Positions 6,926-14,282 of a stretch of 30,940 bases of DNA are shown here, piece after piece (the stretch's first letter is position 1; each line of letters opens with the position of its first letter). The notes beneath the pieces are model-generated. The model did no database searches. It was not told the DNA's origin and was given only the letters and a program-made list of their open reading frames with translations. Origin of the DNA: a virus. The stretch covers positions 1 through 30,940 of the IMG/VR virus record IMGVR_UViG_3300027668_000060. One strand, written 5' to 3'. Both the position numbers and the translations under genes were made by a program.

Positions 6926-7497
6926 TAGCAAATACAGATATTGACATTGACGTTGCAGATAGAACTAAGTTGTTAAACTTAATTAAACATACTCCTGCAA
7001 TGATTAACGATAATGGCAGACGCAAGAAACACAACACTGGTGTATACTTCCATGAAATGCCAAGTGATCCATTTACAGGGTTAAGCACAATAGATCACAA
7101 AGAAGCAGAGTCTAAAGGTTACTTTAAACTAGATGTACTTAACGTAAGTCTTTACAAGGATGTTGAAAGTTATGAGCAATTGGATGAATTGCTTGAAATG
7201 GAACCTATGTGGGATTTATTGGAGCATGCAGAAATAGTAGAAAAATTATTTCACATACATGCACATTATAATATTGTATCTAAGATGAAGCCTACTACGA
7301 TAGAACAGCTTGCAGCAGTATTGGCAATTATTAGACCAGCTAAACGTAGTCTGTTAGGTAAAGACTGGAATACAGTATTCTCAACAGTTTGGGAAAAGCC
7401 CACAGATGGTACATATTACTTTAAAAAAGCACACGCAATAAGTTATGCAATGGCTATTGTATTACAGCTTAATATGTTAGTTAAAGGTTCTTCTTAA
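6922..7497 (+). CDS. Miniature DNA polymerase III alpha (DnaE/PolC)-like protein
   Basis: A 191-residue protein carrying a compressed series of C-family polymerase motifs. N-terminal TDIDIDVADR (residues 5-14) resembles the PDFDVDF motif that bears two catalytic Asp in DnaE. YFKLDVLNVSLYKDV (67-81, Asp71) resembles KFDFLGLRTL, which bears the third. KPTTIEQLAAVLAIIRPAK (123-141) resembles the P-x4-DL-x-A-x2-AL-x-RPG helix. YFKKAHAISYAM (166-177) resembles FNKSHAxAYA. DnaE is over 1000 residues, so exonuclease, most of the fingers and the clamp-binding parts are absent. Activity is doubtful; a regulatory or partner role is possible. The 3' end overlaps the convergent - strand gene. Confidence 0.72.
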   Translation: MIANTDIDIDVADRTKLLNLIKHTPAMINDNGRRKKHNTGVYFHEMPSDPFTGLSTIDHKEAESKGYFKLDVLNVSLYKDVESYEQLDELLEMEPMWDLLEHAEIVEKLFHIHAHYNIVSKMKPTTIEQLAAVLAIIRPAKRSLLGKDWNTVFSTVWEKPTDGTYYFKKAHAISYAMAIVLQLNMLVKGSS

Positions 7498-7852
7498 TAA
7501 GACTAATATTACGGCGTTTAATACGTTTAGTAATACTATCACTTAATCTCACCTCAGGTCCAGCAATAACTTCCATTTGTTTTATATTAAAACTTTGACT
7601 AGTCTTGCTAAACGGCCATCTATTTAGTAGTGCGATATTAATAGGTAATTTTCTATTTGTCTCCCACCACCATTCGTCACCTAATCTTAAAAAAGACTGA
7701 CGCTCTTCATTTGTTCCAATTCTATCGTAGACATACATAGTAGCTATGTGGTTGTCTATGTTCTGCATTATTCCCAGATATTCATTACCAGCATATTCAA
7801 TGACAGTAAGGAAAGGAAATTCTTTTAACAGTGTTTTATATTTTTCAATCAT
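7481..7852 (-). CDS. Convergent hypothetical protein (only clear minus-strand gene)
   Basis: A 123-residue protein if started at ATG 7852; an in-frame ATG at 7909 would add 19 low-quality residues (KPPGKKLINICT) and overlaps the opposite promoter. The core EYAGNEYLGIMQN...YVYDRIGTNEERQSFLRLGDEWWWETNRKLPIN and the basic end ITKRIKRRNISLIKK have a conserved look that I associate with marine T4-like phages, so it is real rather than an antisense shadow. There is no Shine-Dalgarno before 7852. Its stop overlaps the end of the mini-DnaE gene by 17 nt, tail to tail. Function unknown. Confidence 0.75.
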   Translation of the reverse strand: MIEKYKTLLKEFPFLTVIEYAGNEYLGIMQNIDNHIATMYVYDRIGTNEERQSFLRLGDEWWWETNRKLPINIALLNRWPFSKTSQSFNIKQMEVIAGPEVRLSDSITKRIKRRNISLIKKNL

Positions 7853-7860
7853 TGTACATA

Positions 7861-7867
7861 TATTTAT
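7861..7867 (-). promoter_or_regulatory. Possible late-type promoter for the minus-strand gene
   Basis: On the - strand ATAAATA reads from 7867 to 7861, nine bases before ATG 7852. This would give a leader of only a few nucleotides, in keeping with the missing Shine-Dalgarno. A single AT-rich 7-mer is weak evidence in this genome. Confidence 0.3.
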
Positions 7868-7899
7868 TAATTTTTTTCCCGGTGGTTTTTGTGATTTGC

Positions 7900-7907
7900 A
7901 TAAATAC
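7900..7907 (+). promoter_or_regulatory. T4-type late promoter ATAAATAC
   Basis: ATAAATAC at 7900-7907, 19 nt before ATG 7926, with AGGAG (7914-7918) in the short leader. T4 late promoters use TATAAATA at -10 and no -35, read by gp55 with gp33 and the sliding clamp. The same octamer occurs at 11170, 16967 and 21295, always upstream of a structural-type gene. Confidence 0.75.
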
Positions 7908-7925
7908 ATACACAGGAGAACATGA

Positions 7926-8747
7926 ATGTCAAATTACGCAACCACTTACAATATTAATCAAACAGGCGACTTATACGCTATAGATGCCTCATCTGCTAAA
8001 ACAGGCTTAGGAAGTTATGCTTCCTCAGCGGGCACTACAATAAACTCTCCTGTTAACTATAGGTTCCTAAAGCTATTTACCGGTTTAGATAATGAGTTTA
8101 TTTTTTACATAAAAAACATAGATCGTAAACCAATACAGCTACATGGGCAAACTATTATGGCTAATTTAACCAATAGAGAAACCCAAGCAAAAATAGTATC
8201 AAAGAAATGTCAAATAGTAGACTTCGACGAAGGCAAAGTTAAGTTTGTTGTGACTTCTGGCGAAATATCTGCAATACAAAACGGTTTCCTTGACCTAGTA
8301 TTTACCTATGTAAATTCTCAAGGTTTAAATCTTCCATTATTTGTAGATCAAAATCTTAGACCAAACTATACAGTTGAAGTAAGCGATCAAACTGCAAACA
8401 TTCCGCTCACTACATCAACTGCTACATCCTTTACACTATCTAGTGGATTCTACTACAGTAGTAACTTACCTGGACCAGGTGCATACAACAAAGTTAATGG
8501 TATGATTACATTAGCAGTATACGCAACCAACTACACAGGTAATTTTTACATACAAGGTGCATTAGAAGAGAACCCAACAGAAAATGATTGGTTCAATATT
8601 ATCTTGGGTACATATACAGATGAACATTACCCATATATCAGCTACACGGGCATCGATCCGTGGACATTCCGCACAAATATTAAATATCTTAGAACTAAAT
8701 TCACACAAACGCAAGGAACACTTGACAAAGTCATAATTAGAGTGTAG
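7926..8747 (+). CDS. Probable virion structural protein (baseplate/fibre type)
   Basis: A 273-residue, beta-rich, Ser/Thr/Asn-rich protein with no enzyme motif. Residues about 55-130 (FIFYIKNIDRKPIQLHGQTIMANLTNRETQAKIVSKKC...DEGKVKFVVTSGEI) follow the pattern of BppU-like upper-baseplate N-terminal domains, in which a ligand-like strand pair is followed by a G-x-V-x-F-x-L-T strand. The late promoter at 7900 and the good Shine-Dalgarno fit a virion part. It is isolated between replication genes, as structural genes sometimes are in marine T4-like phages. ATG 7922 is out of frame and soon stops. Confidence 0.7.
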   Translation: MSNYATTYNINQTGDLYAIDASSAKTGLGSYASSAGTTINSPVNYRFLKLFTGLDNEFIFYIKNIDRKPIQLHGQTIMANLTNRETQAKIVSKKCQIVDFDEGKVKFVVTSGEISAIQNGFLDLVFTYVNSQGLNLPLFVDQNLRPNYTVEVSDQTANIPLTTSTATSFTLSSGFYYSSNLPGPGAYNKVNGMITLAVYATNYTGNFYIQGALEENPTENDWFNIILGTYTDEHYPYISYTGIDPWTFRTNIKYLRTKFTQTQGTLDKVIIRV

Positions 8748-8750
8748 TAT
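8722..8750 (+). promoter_or_regulatory. Sigma70 promoter abutting the primase gene
   Basis: TTGACA 8722-8727, 17-bp spacer, TAGTAT 8745-8750, then 6 nt to ATG 8757. An overlapping alternative -10 is TATATA three bases downstream. The primase ATG has no Shine-Dalgarno, so the mRNA is predicted to be leaderless, as for uvsW. The -35 lies in the end of the structural gene. Confidence 0.7.
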
Positions 8751-8756
8751 ATACAC

Positions 8757-9764
8757 ATGAGCTTAATGATTGACTATGTTAGAAATCTGATTCCGATGAA
8801 CTGGAAACCTAGCCCTAGCGGCTGGACCTCTGGTAATTGTCCTATGTGTATAACTAATGGACAAGCCCGCCCAGACACACGTGGACGAGGTGGATTCCAC
8901 TTCGATGAGGATAAGTTTCAATATCATTGTTTTAACTGTCATTACAAAACAGGATGGAGCCCAGGCAATAAAGTTAATAATAGGCTAAAGGACTTGTTAC
9001 TAAAATTTGGTGCAGATGAAGCATCAGTTCAGCGTATGCAATTAGAGCTTATGCGTGAACTTGATATTACACATACATTGTTAGTACAAGAACGTAGAAA
9101 AAAGCTAGTAATTGATTGGGCAGAAACAGCATTGCCAGAAGGCACACTGCCTTTTATGGAACATACTCCAGATACTAATTGGACAGAAGCAGTAAAATAC
9201 TTAACTGAACGAGGATTTGATATAACAGATCCTAGACTAATGTATAGTCCTTCTAAAATACCAGCTAGAATGTCAAAGCGTTTTGTAATACCATTTCAAT
9301 ATAAAGGCAAAGTGGTTGGATACACAGGACGTTGGATTGGCACCCCACCAGACGGTATGCCTAAGTATTATAATCAACAGCCTTCTAAAAACTTTGTTTA
9401 TGGGTTAGATAGACAACACGCAGATAAAGAAATTGTTATATTGACAGAAGGCCCATTAGATGCTATAATAACAGATGGAATCAGTGCTGGAACAAACACA
9501 ATTAGTGATGAACAAGCAGACGTTATTTTAAGTTTAAATAAACAAATTATTGTATTACCAGATGCAGACGAAGCAGGAATGAAGATGGTAGATGCAGCAG
9601 TTAAACACGGGTGGAGTGTTGCATTTCCTGAATGGGATGATTGTAACGATGCAGGTGATGCATTAATGAAATACGGCAGATTATTTACAGTACGTAGTAT
9701 ACTAGACAGTGCTATAAGTAATCCTACTAAGATACAAGTTATTGGAAGGAAATATTGCAGATGA
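8757..9764 (+). CDS. 61: DNA primase, T4 gp61 type
   Basis: A 335-residue primase (T4 gp61 is 342). The N-terminal zinc ribbon uses Cys28, Cys31, Cys58 and Cys61 (CPMC...CFNC). A TOPRIM-type catalytic core follows, with Glu231 in LTEGPLDAI and the DxD pair in LPDADEAGMK (Asp269, Asp271). Gp61 makes RNA primers for the lagging strand and works as part of the primosome with gp41. The gene overlaps the next start by ATGA (9761-9764), so primase and helicase are translationally coupled. The promoter at 8722 places +1 at or next to its ATG. A second perfect promoter lies inside it at 9441. Confidence 0.93.
   Translation: MSLMIDYVRNLIPMNWKPSPSGWTSGNCPMCITNGQARPDTRGRGGFHFDEDKFQYHCFNCHYKTGWSPGNKVNNRLKDLLLKFGADEASVQRMQLELMRELDITHTLLVQERRKKLVIDWAETALPEGTLPFMEHTPDTNWTEAVKYLTERGFDITDPRLMYSPSKIPARMSKRFVIPFQYKGKVVGYTGRWIGTPPDGMPKYYNQQPSKNFVYGLDRQHADKEIVILTEGPLDAIITDGISAGTNTISDEQADVILSLNKQIIVLPDADEAGMKMVDAAVKHGWSVAFPEWDDCNDAGDALMKYGRLFTVRSILDSAISNPTKIQVIGRKYCR
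9441..9469 (+). promoter_or_regulatory. Exact-consensus sigma70 promoter inside the primase gene
   Basis: TTGACA 9441-9446, exactly 17 bp, TATAAT 9464-9469, lying over the codons of the primase TOPRIM motif. It would start transcription near 9476, about 285 nt before the helicase ATG, and could give extra gp41 mRNA. It is constrained by coding, so chance cannot be excluded, but both boxes and the spacing are perfect. Confidence 0.5.
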
Positions 9765-11158
9765 GTGAACAAAAAGAATATACATACGAACTACAGAAAT
9801 TATTTGTAGAGTTTTTAGCACATGATCAGGATTTGTTTGTTCGTGTAAATGGTATATGTGATCCAGAGTTCTTTACAAGAGAACTACGTAAGACAGTAGA
9901 GTTTATTCAAGCACATGCAAACGATTATGGTGCATTACCTACAAGTGAACAAATTGTAGCAACAACAGGTATGGAGCTACAAAATTTAACTGATGTAGAT
10001 GCAAGACACGATGATTGGTTCATTGACGAGTTCGAAACATTCTGTAAACACAAAGCATTAGAAAAAGCAATTTTAAGTTCGACAGATTTACTTGAGCAAG
10101 GTGAATTTGGTGCAGTAGAGTTAATGATTAAAGAAGCAGTAGGTATTGGGCTTGCTAAACACCTAGGAATAGACTATTGGGCAAACCCATTAGAACGTAT
10201 TGAAAAAGTACGCAACACAAGAGGCGGAACAAGTACAGGTTGGACTGAAATAGATAAAAAACTTTATGGCGGATTTAACAGAGGTGAATTAAACATATTT
10301 GCTGCACCGTCAGGTGGTGGTAAGAGTTTGTTCTTGCAAAACTTAGCATTAAACTGGGCATTAGATGGAAAGAATGTATTGTATATTAGTTTGGAACTTA
10401 GTGAAGAACTATGTAGTATGCGACTTGATAGTATGTTAACAGGCTATAACACAAAAGAAGTATTTAAAAACGCAGAAGATGTTGGATTAAAAGTAGGAGC
10501 AATTAGTAAAAAAGCGGGTAACCTACAAATTGTGCAAATGCCAAATGGCATAACAATTAATGACGTAAATAGTTTTATGAAAGAGTATGAAGTAAAACAT
10601 AATATTAAATTAGATGCAGTATTACTTGATTATTTAGATTTAATGATGCCAGCACAACGTAAAGTTCCACCAAGTGACTTGTTTATTAAAGATAAATTTG
10701 TATCAGAAGAATTGCGTAACTTTGCAGTAGAAAAAGATTTATTGTTTGCAACAGCATCTCAGTTAAACAGGGCAGCAGTTGAAGAAGTAGAGTTTGACCA
10801 CTCGCACATTGCAGGTGGTATTAGTAAGATTCAAACAGCAGATAACGTAATTGGTATCTTTACAAGTACAGCAATGCGAGAACGTGGACGTTATCAAATA
10901 CAATTTATGAAAACACGTAGTAGTGCTGGCGTTGGACAAAAAGTAGACTTAGCATTTGATATTGCAGGACTACGTATAACAGACTTGCCGGAAGACGAGC
11001 AGGGTTCAACTACATTTCAACCTAGTGCAATGCTAGATAAGATTAAAAGAAACACAAATGTAACACACCAAGAAAAAACAATAGCAGAAGAAAGTATAAT
11101 TGAAGACACGGCTGCCACGGATAGACTGCGTAGTATGTTGAAAAAAGTCAACAAATAA
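9761..11158 (+). CDS. 41: Replicative DNA helicase, T4 gp41 (DnaB) type
   Basis: A 465-residue RecA-fold hexameric helicase (T4 gp41 is 475). I chose ATG 9761, with GGAAGGA at 9744-9750, over the in-frame TTG 9755. The N-terminal helical domain (1-150) is followed by RGGTSTGWTEIDKKLYGGFNRGELNIF, Walker A APSGGGKS at 182-189, LYISLELSEE, and Walker B-type LDAVLLDYLDLM. The SQLNR...HIAGGISKIQTADNVIGIF region and MKTRSSAGVG complete the DnaB-family motif set. It unwinds the lagging-strand template 5' to 3' at the fork and binds gp61. It is coupled to primase by an ATGA overlap and followed by a late promoter. Confidence 0.94.
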   Translation: MSEQKEYTYELQKLFVEFLAHDQDLFVRVNGICDPEFFTRELRKTVEFIQAHANDYGALPTSEQIVATTGMELQNLTDVDARHDDWFIDEFETFCKHKALEKAILSSTDLLEQGEFGAVELMIKEAVGIGLAKHLGIDYWANPLERIEKVRNTRGGTSTGWTEIDKKLYGGFNRGELNIFAAPSGGGKSLFLQNLALNWALDGKNVLYISLELSEELCSMRLDSMLTGYNTKEVFKNAEDVGLKVGAISKKAGNLQIVQMPNGITINDVNSFMKEYEVKHNIKLDAVLLDYLDLMMPAQRKVPPSDLFIKDKFVSEELRNFAVEKDLLFATASQLNRAAVEEVEFDHSHIAGGISKIQTADNVIGIFTSTAMRERGRYQIQFMKTRSSAGVGQKVDLAFDIAGLRITDLPEDEQGSTTFQPSAMLDKIKRNTNVTHQEKTIAEESIIEDTAATDRLRSMLKKVNK

Positions 11159-11169
11159 CTTTTAATTAG

Positions 11170-11177
11170 ATAAATAC
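11170..11177 (+). promoter_or_regulatory. T4-type late promoter ATAAATAC
   Basis: ATAAATAC, 12 nt after the helicase stop and 30 nt before ATG 11208. A Shine-Dalgarno AGGAG (11194-11198) lies in the leader. It would head the 11208-14750 operon. Confidence 0.75.
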
Positions 11178-11207
11178 AAGTAATATCCAGTTTAGGAGTT
11201 TGGGCTG

Positions 11208-11456
11208 ATGAAAAAGAGAACACGTAGTTTATTAGAAGAGATTAATAGTTTAGCACCTTCTAAGGACAGAATTAATATATTAGAGTCCAGAGGCACAAAT
11301 GCCATTAGCGCAATTATGAACGTACTAGAGATGGTGGATGCAAACTATAGTGACGAAGATGCCCAAGATATACAAAAAAGAATAATGCTTAGTATTAAAA
11401 ATAGAGATCCTGAACGTTTTAATAGAGGTATTAAGAATCTAAGGAATAAAAGATGA
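11208..11456 (+). CDS. Small basic helical hypothetical protein, first gene of a late operon
   Basis: An 82-residue charged helical protein (TRSLLEEINSLAPSKDRINILESRGTNAISAI...DPERFNRGIKNLRNKR). It has AGGAG 9 nt before the start and overlaps the following ATG (ATGA at 11453-11456). I associate this pattern, N-terminal TRSLLEEI and C-terminal FxRGIxxL, with an unnamed protein of T4-like cyanophages, but cannot name a function. Its coupling to the nucleotidyltransferase gene hints at a shared task. Confidence 0.75.
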   Translation: MKKRTRSLLEEINSLAPSKDRINILESRGTNAISAIMNVLEMVDANYSDEDAQDIQKRIMLSIKNRDPERFNRGIKNLRNKR

Positions 11457-12388
11457 ATATCAAAGATATTGTAGGTACAGTTAAACGGAAAGCACGTGAT
11501 AGTAGAAAACATCGCAAGATCCAGCCTGATAACTTATATAAAGTAAACACTAAAAAGTTGTCAGAAGGCGGAGCAATGCCAGGTGTTGGATCAATTCACC
11601 ATACTGAGATTGATGCTACAATAGATGCATTAGAAAAGTCATTGGGTATTCCACTTAAAAATAACGTATTAGGATCAGTAGGCAAAAAAGAATTTAGTGG
11701 CGACATAGACATTGCAGTTGATATTCCAAAAGAAGAATTGCCTGCATTTGCAGAGAAACTAGAAAAGTCACCACTGGTACAAGAAATAAAAAAGTCTAGT
11801 GTGTTTATGACAGTAATTGATATTGTTGGTTATAATGCAGAAAATACTAAAGACGGATTAAAGCGTACAGGTAAAGTACAAATTGACTTTATGCCAGGTG
11901 AAACAGAATGGATGAAAACTTATTACCATTCTCCACACGAAAAAAGCATGAGTCCAGATGGTCGTTCTAGCAATTACAAAGGAACGTTTCGTAATATCTA
12001 CTTAGCAACAATAGCAGGTGTTTACCAATCAACTAGATCCGAAGAAGAGAACGAACATGGACGACCATTACAACAAATGCGTTGGATATGGAGCCCAGCA
12101 GATGGACAGTGGTGGATTAAACGTGAACCTAAGCCTAAGGCAAACGGAGAAGGTTATACAAAAGCAAACCTTGATACACGTATTAAAGGACCATTTACAG
12201 ACCCAACTCAAATTGCAAAGAATTTTGGACTAGATAGCGCAGACGATTTATACAGCTTTGAAACATTACTAGCAGCAACAAAGAAAAACTATTCAGCAGA
12301 AGATTTTGCTAAAATAATTGAACTATTTAAAAACAACCATCAAATCCAGTCAATGGGTGTACCTACAGAATTAGAAGGTGATGCATAA
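11453..12388 (+). CDS. Pol-beta-fold nucleotidyltransferase
   Basis: A 311-residue protein. LGSVGKKEFSGDIDIAVD (73-90) is the G-S...D-x-D signature of Pol-beta nucleotidyltransferases (Asp84, Asp86), and VQIDFM (Asp145) supplies the third metal ligand; Gly74-Ser75 is the nucleotide-binding turn. The N-terminus is strongly basic (VKRKARDSRKHRK), suiting nucleic-acid binding. The part after about 160 is unusual and Trp/Lys-rich (MRWIWSPADGQWWIKREPKPK), ending with a helical domain. The family includes CCA-adding enzymes, poly(A) polymerases and MNT toxins/antitoxins; the substrate here is unknown. It lies in a coupled run with a KxDG ligase-like gene directly downstream (1-nt overlap), suggesting RNA end repair. 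Confidence 0.8.
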   Translation: MNIKDIVGTVKRKARDSRKHRKIQPDNLYKVNTKKLSEGGAMPGVGSIHHTEIDATIDALEKSLGIPLKNNVLGSVGKKEFSGDIDIAVDIPKEELPAFAEKLEKSPLVQEIKKSSVFMTVIDIVGYNAENTKDGLKRTGKVQIDFMPGETEWMKTYYHSPHEKSMSPDGRSSNYKGTFRNIYLATIAGVYQSTRSEEENEHGRPLQQMRWIWSPADGQWWIKREPKPKANGEGYTKANLDTRIKGPFTDPTQIAKNFGLDSADDLYSFETLLAATKKNYSAEDFAKIIELFKNNHQIQSMGVPTELEGDA

Positions 12389-13503
12389 TGTTTATTAAAG
12401 ATATATTAATGGAAAAAGCCGGTAGTGCTAGAATTCAGCACTTAGAAGATTTAATTCTTTGGAACGGTAAAGCAGGTGCTCAAAAAGCAATATCATCATT
12501 ACACAGTTTAGAAAGCAACCCAGGCGATACTACTATTAAATGGGATGGCTCACCAGCTGTTATCTTTGGTCGTAATGAAAACGGTGAATTTATACTTACA
12601 GATAAAAGTGGATTTGGTGCTAAAGGATATGATGGTAAAGCAACATCAGCAGATAACTTAGAGAACATGTTAAAGAATCGTCCTGGTTACGAAAAGAACC
12701 CACAAGAATATGGCGGCTTTATTAACCAAATGAAAGCAGCATGGCCTGCATTTGAACAAGCAACACCAAGCGACTTTAGAGGTTATGTACATGGTGATTT
12801 ACTTTGGTTTACAACACCACAAGCAAGTGATGGTAAATTAGTATTCACTCCAAACACAACACAGTATTCAGTTAATCCTGCAAGCGATATTGGTAAGAAA
12901 ATTGCCAGTAGTACAGTAGGTGTTGTGCTACACGCACATATGGACTTAGAAGGTAATAAGAGTAAAGTAGATGCAACTAGATTCCAAGCAGGTCCATTGC
13001 TAGCAATGCCACCACAAACTGTAACTGAAGTTCCAGACATTGAAAGTGCTAAATTAAAAGAACTTGAAAACTTTGTTAACGCAGCAGGAAGTGATATTGA
13101 TGCAGTATTAGCACCGCCTGCAGAACTTAAAATGAAGAACTTTCCAGATATTTTATATATGTATATGAACCATACAGCAAAAACAAGAACATCAAATAAA
13201 ATTGGTAGTAAGAACTTTGTACAATGGTTAACAGCAGATGGTTCTAAAGTTAGTAGTGCTAAACAAGGCAGACTTGTAGAATACTTAAAGCAACACCAAA
13301 AAGGATTAGATGCTATATTTGCATTTATGCGTAGCATTGGGCCAATCAAAGATAATATTATAGCACAACTTGATGCAAACCCAGCTGACATTGAAGCAAG
13401 CACAGGCGGGCAAAAAGGTGGCGAAGGATATGTAATAGGAAAAGATGTTAAGTTAGTAAATCGTCAAGGGTTTACAGCTTCAAACATGGAAAAAAATAAT
13501 TAA
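12388..13503 (+). CDS. Ligase-like covalent nucleotidyltransferase (KxDG; DUF6267-like)
   Basis: A 371-residue protein with the motif order of ATP-dependent ligases. Motif I is KWDGSPAV (51-58, candidate nucleophile Lys51) preceded by TT. A motif III-like GYVHGDLLWF (132-141) has Asp137 where ligases usually have Glu. EGYVIG and KDVKLVNR near the C-terminus look like motifs IV and V. The layout resembles the DUF6267 proteins of large T4-like vibriophages. It probably binds ATP covalently and joins or caps nucleic-acid ends; an RNA ligase is most likely given the neighbouring Pol-beta nucleotidyltransferase. Motif spacing (nearly 300 residues from I to IV) is wide, and ligase activity is unproven. 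Start ATG overlaps the previous TAA. Confidence 0.75.
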   Translation: MFIKDILMEKAGSARIQHLEDLILWNGKAGAQKAISSLHSLESNPGDTTIKWDGSPAVIFGRNENGEFILTDKSGFGAKGYDGKATSADNLENMLKNRPGYEKNPQEYGGFINQMKAAWPAFEQATPSDFRGYVHGDLLWFTTPQASDGKLVFTPNTTQYSVNPASDIGKKIASSTVGVVLHAHMDLEGNKSKVDATRFQAGPLLAMPPQTVTEVPDIESAKLKELENFVNAAGSDIDAVLAPPAELKMKNFPDILYMYMNHTAKTRTSNKIGSKNFVQWLTADGSKVSSAKQGRLVEYLKQHQKGLDAIFAFMRSIGPIKDNIIAQLDANPADIEASTGGQKGGEGYVIGKDVKLVNRQGFTASNMEKNN

Positions 13504-13516
13504 AAGAGAGTAAACA

Positions 13517-14281
13517 ATGAGTGATATAAAAAAACAATACACAGCAACGCAATGGGCAGAGATAGAAGGCGGTCATACAATGAGCGAAGAGTCTACTGGA
13601 TTACCGTTTATGCAGTCGCTAGGTGAAGCTCGTATGTTTAAATCAAAAGCACAGATTAAACAAGAAGGTATCCGTAGTGTTGCTGATCATGTGTTTGTTA
13701 GCATGTTAAGTTTATATGCAATAAGCCAAGATTATAATTCAGCCCCAATGGCAAAAAACTATGCAAAAGCAACAATTGCTAGAGGTAGTTTCTCAGCAGC
13801 CAGCCCAGGCGGAACAGATTTATACCAAACAATGTTTGTATTAAATAAACCAGCTGGAATAGTAGATAGTGCAAAAGACACGTTACTGTTAAAGAAAATA
13901 ACAGTTGACAATACAAAAATAAAAGGATTTCTAAGAAAAATACAAAATGGTTCAATGTCGCATGGTGAAGCACAGTCATTTTTCTATAGATTAGAAAGCC
14001 AATTAAATATACAAGATCCTAAATTAAGAGCAGCTAGACGTTTAACACAAAACTGGAGTAAACTAACTACAGGACAACGTACACTAGTTGCAACACAACT
14101 TGATAGATATTATAAAACAGCAGCTTATAGAAGCGATATGAGACCTATTTTTATGAAGTTTGCTAAGAATAATGGACTTATTGTTGGAGCATCTAAAGCA
14201 GGAAAAATTGCTAAACGAATTGCAAGAGGAGCCGCAGCATTTACAGCAGGTTACGTAGCTGGTAAAATGACAGAGCTATAA
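13517..14281 (+). CDS. Hypothetical protein with basic, Gly/Ala-rich C-terminus
   Basis: A 254-residue protein, start ATG 13517 with AAGAGAG upstream. The body is helical (QEGIRSVADHVFVSMLSLYAISQD, AKNYAKATIARGSF), with a basic central part (LRAARRLTQNWSKL) and a C-terminal KAGKIAKRIARGAAAFTAGYVAGKMTEL that could be an amphipathic or membrane-touching helix. No enzyme motif is visible. It is the fourth gene of the late operon headed at 11170. The basic character and late expression fit a head-internal or DNA-associated protein. Membership in the nucleotidyltransferase/ligase module is an alternative. Confidence 0.7.
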   Translation: MSDIKKQYTATQWAEIEGGHTMSEESTGLPFMQSLGEARMFKSKAQIKQEGIRSVADHVFVSMLSLYAISQDYNSAPMAKNYAKATIARGSFSAASPGGTDLYQTMFVLNKPAGIVDSAKDTLLLKKITVDNTKIKGFLRKIQNGSMSHGEAQSFFYRLESQLNIQDPKLRAARRLTQNWSKLTTGQRTLVATQLDRYYKTAAYRSDMRPIFMKFAKNNGLIVGASKAGKIAKRIARGAAAFTAGYVAGKMTEL

Positions 14282-14282
14282 A

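Noticed and set aside
12018-12233. Second + strand frame inside the nucleotidyltransferase gene
   Set aside because: It overlaps a gene with clear catalytic residues and has no conserved pattern of its own.
12783-13403. Long minus-strand open frame (206 codons) opposite the ligase-like gene
   Set aside because: The + strand carries ligase motifs in order and coupled starts; the antisense frame is Ser/Leu/Ala-rich with no motif and no ribosome-binding site.
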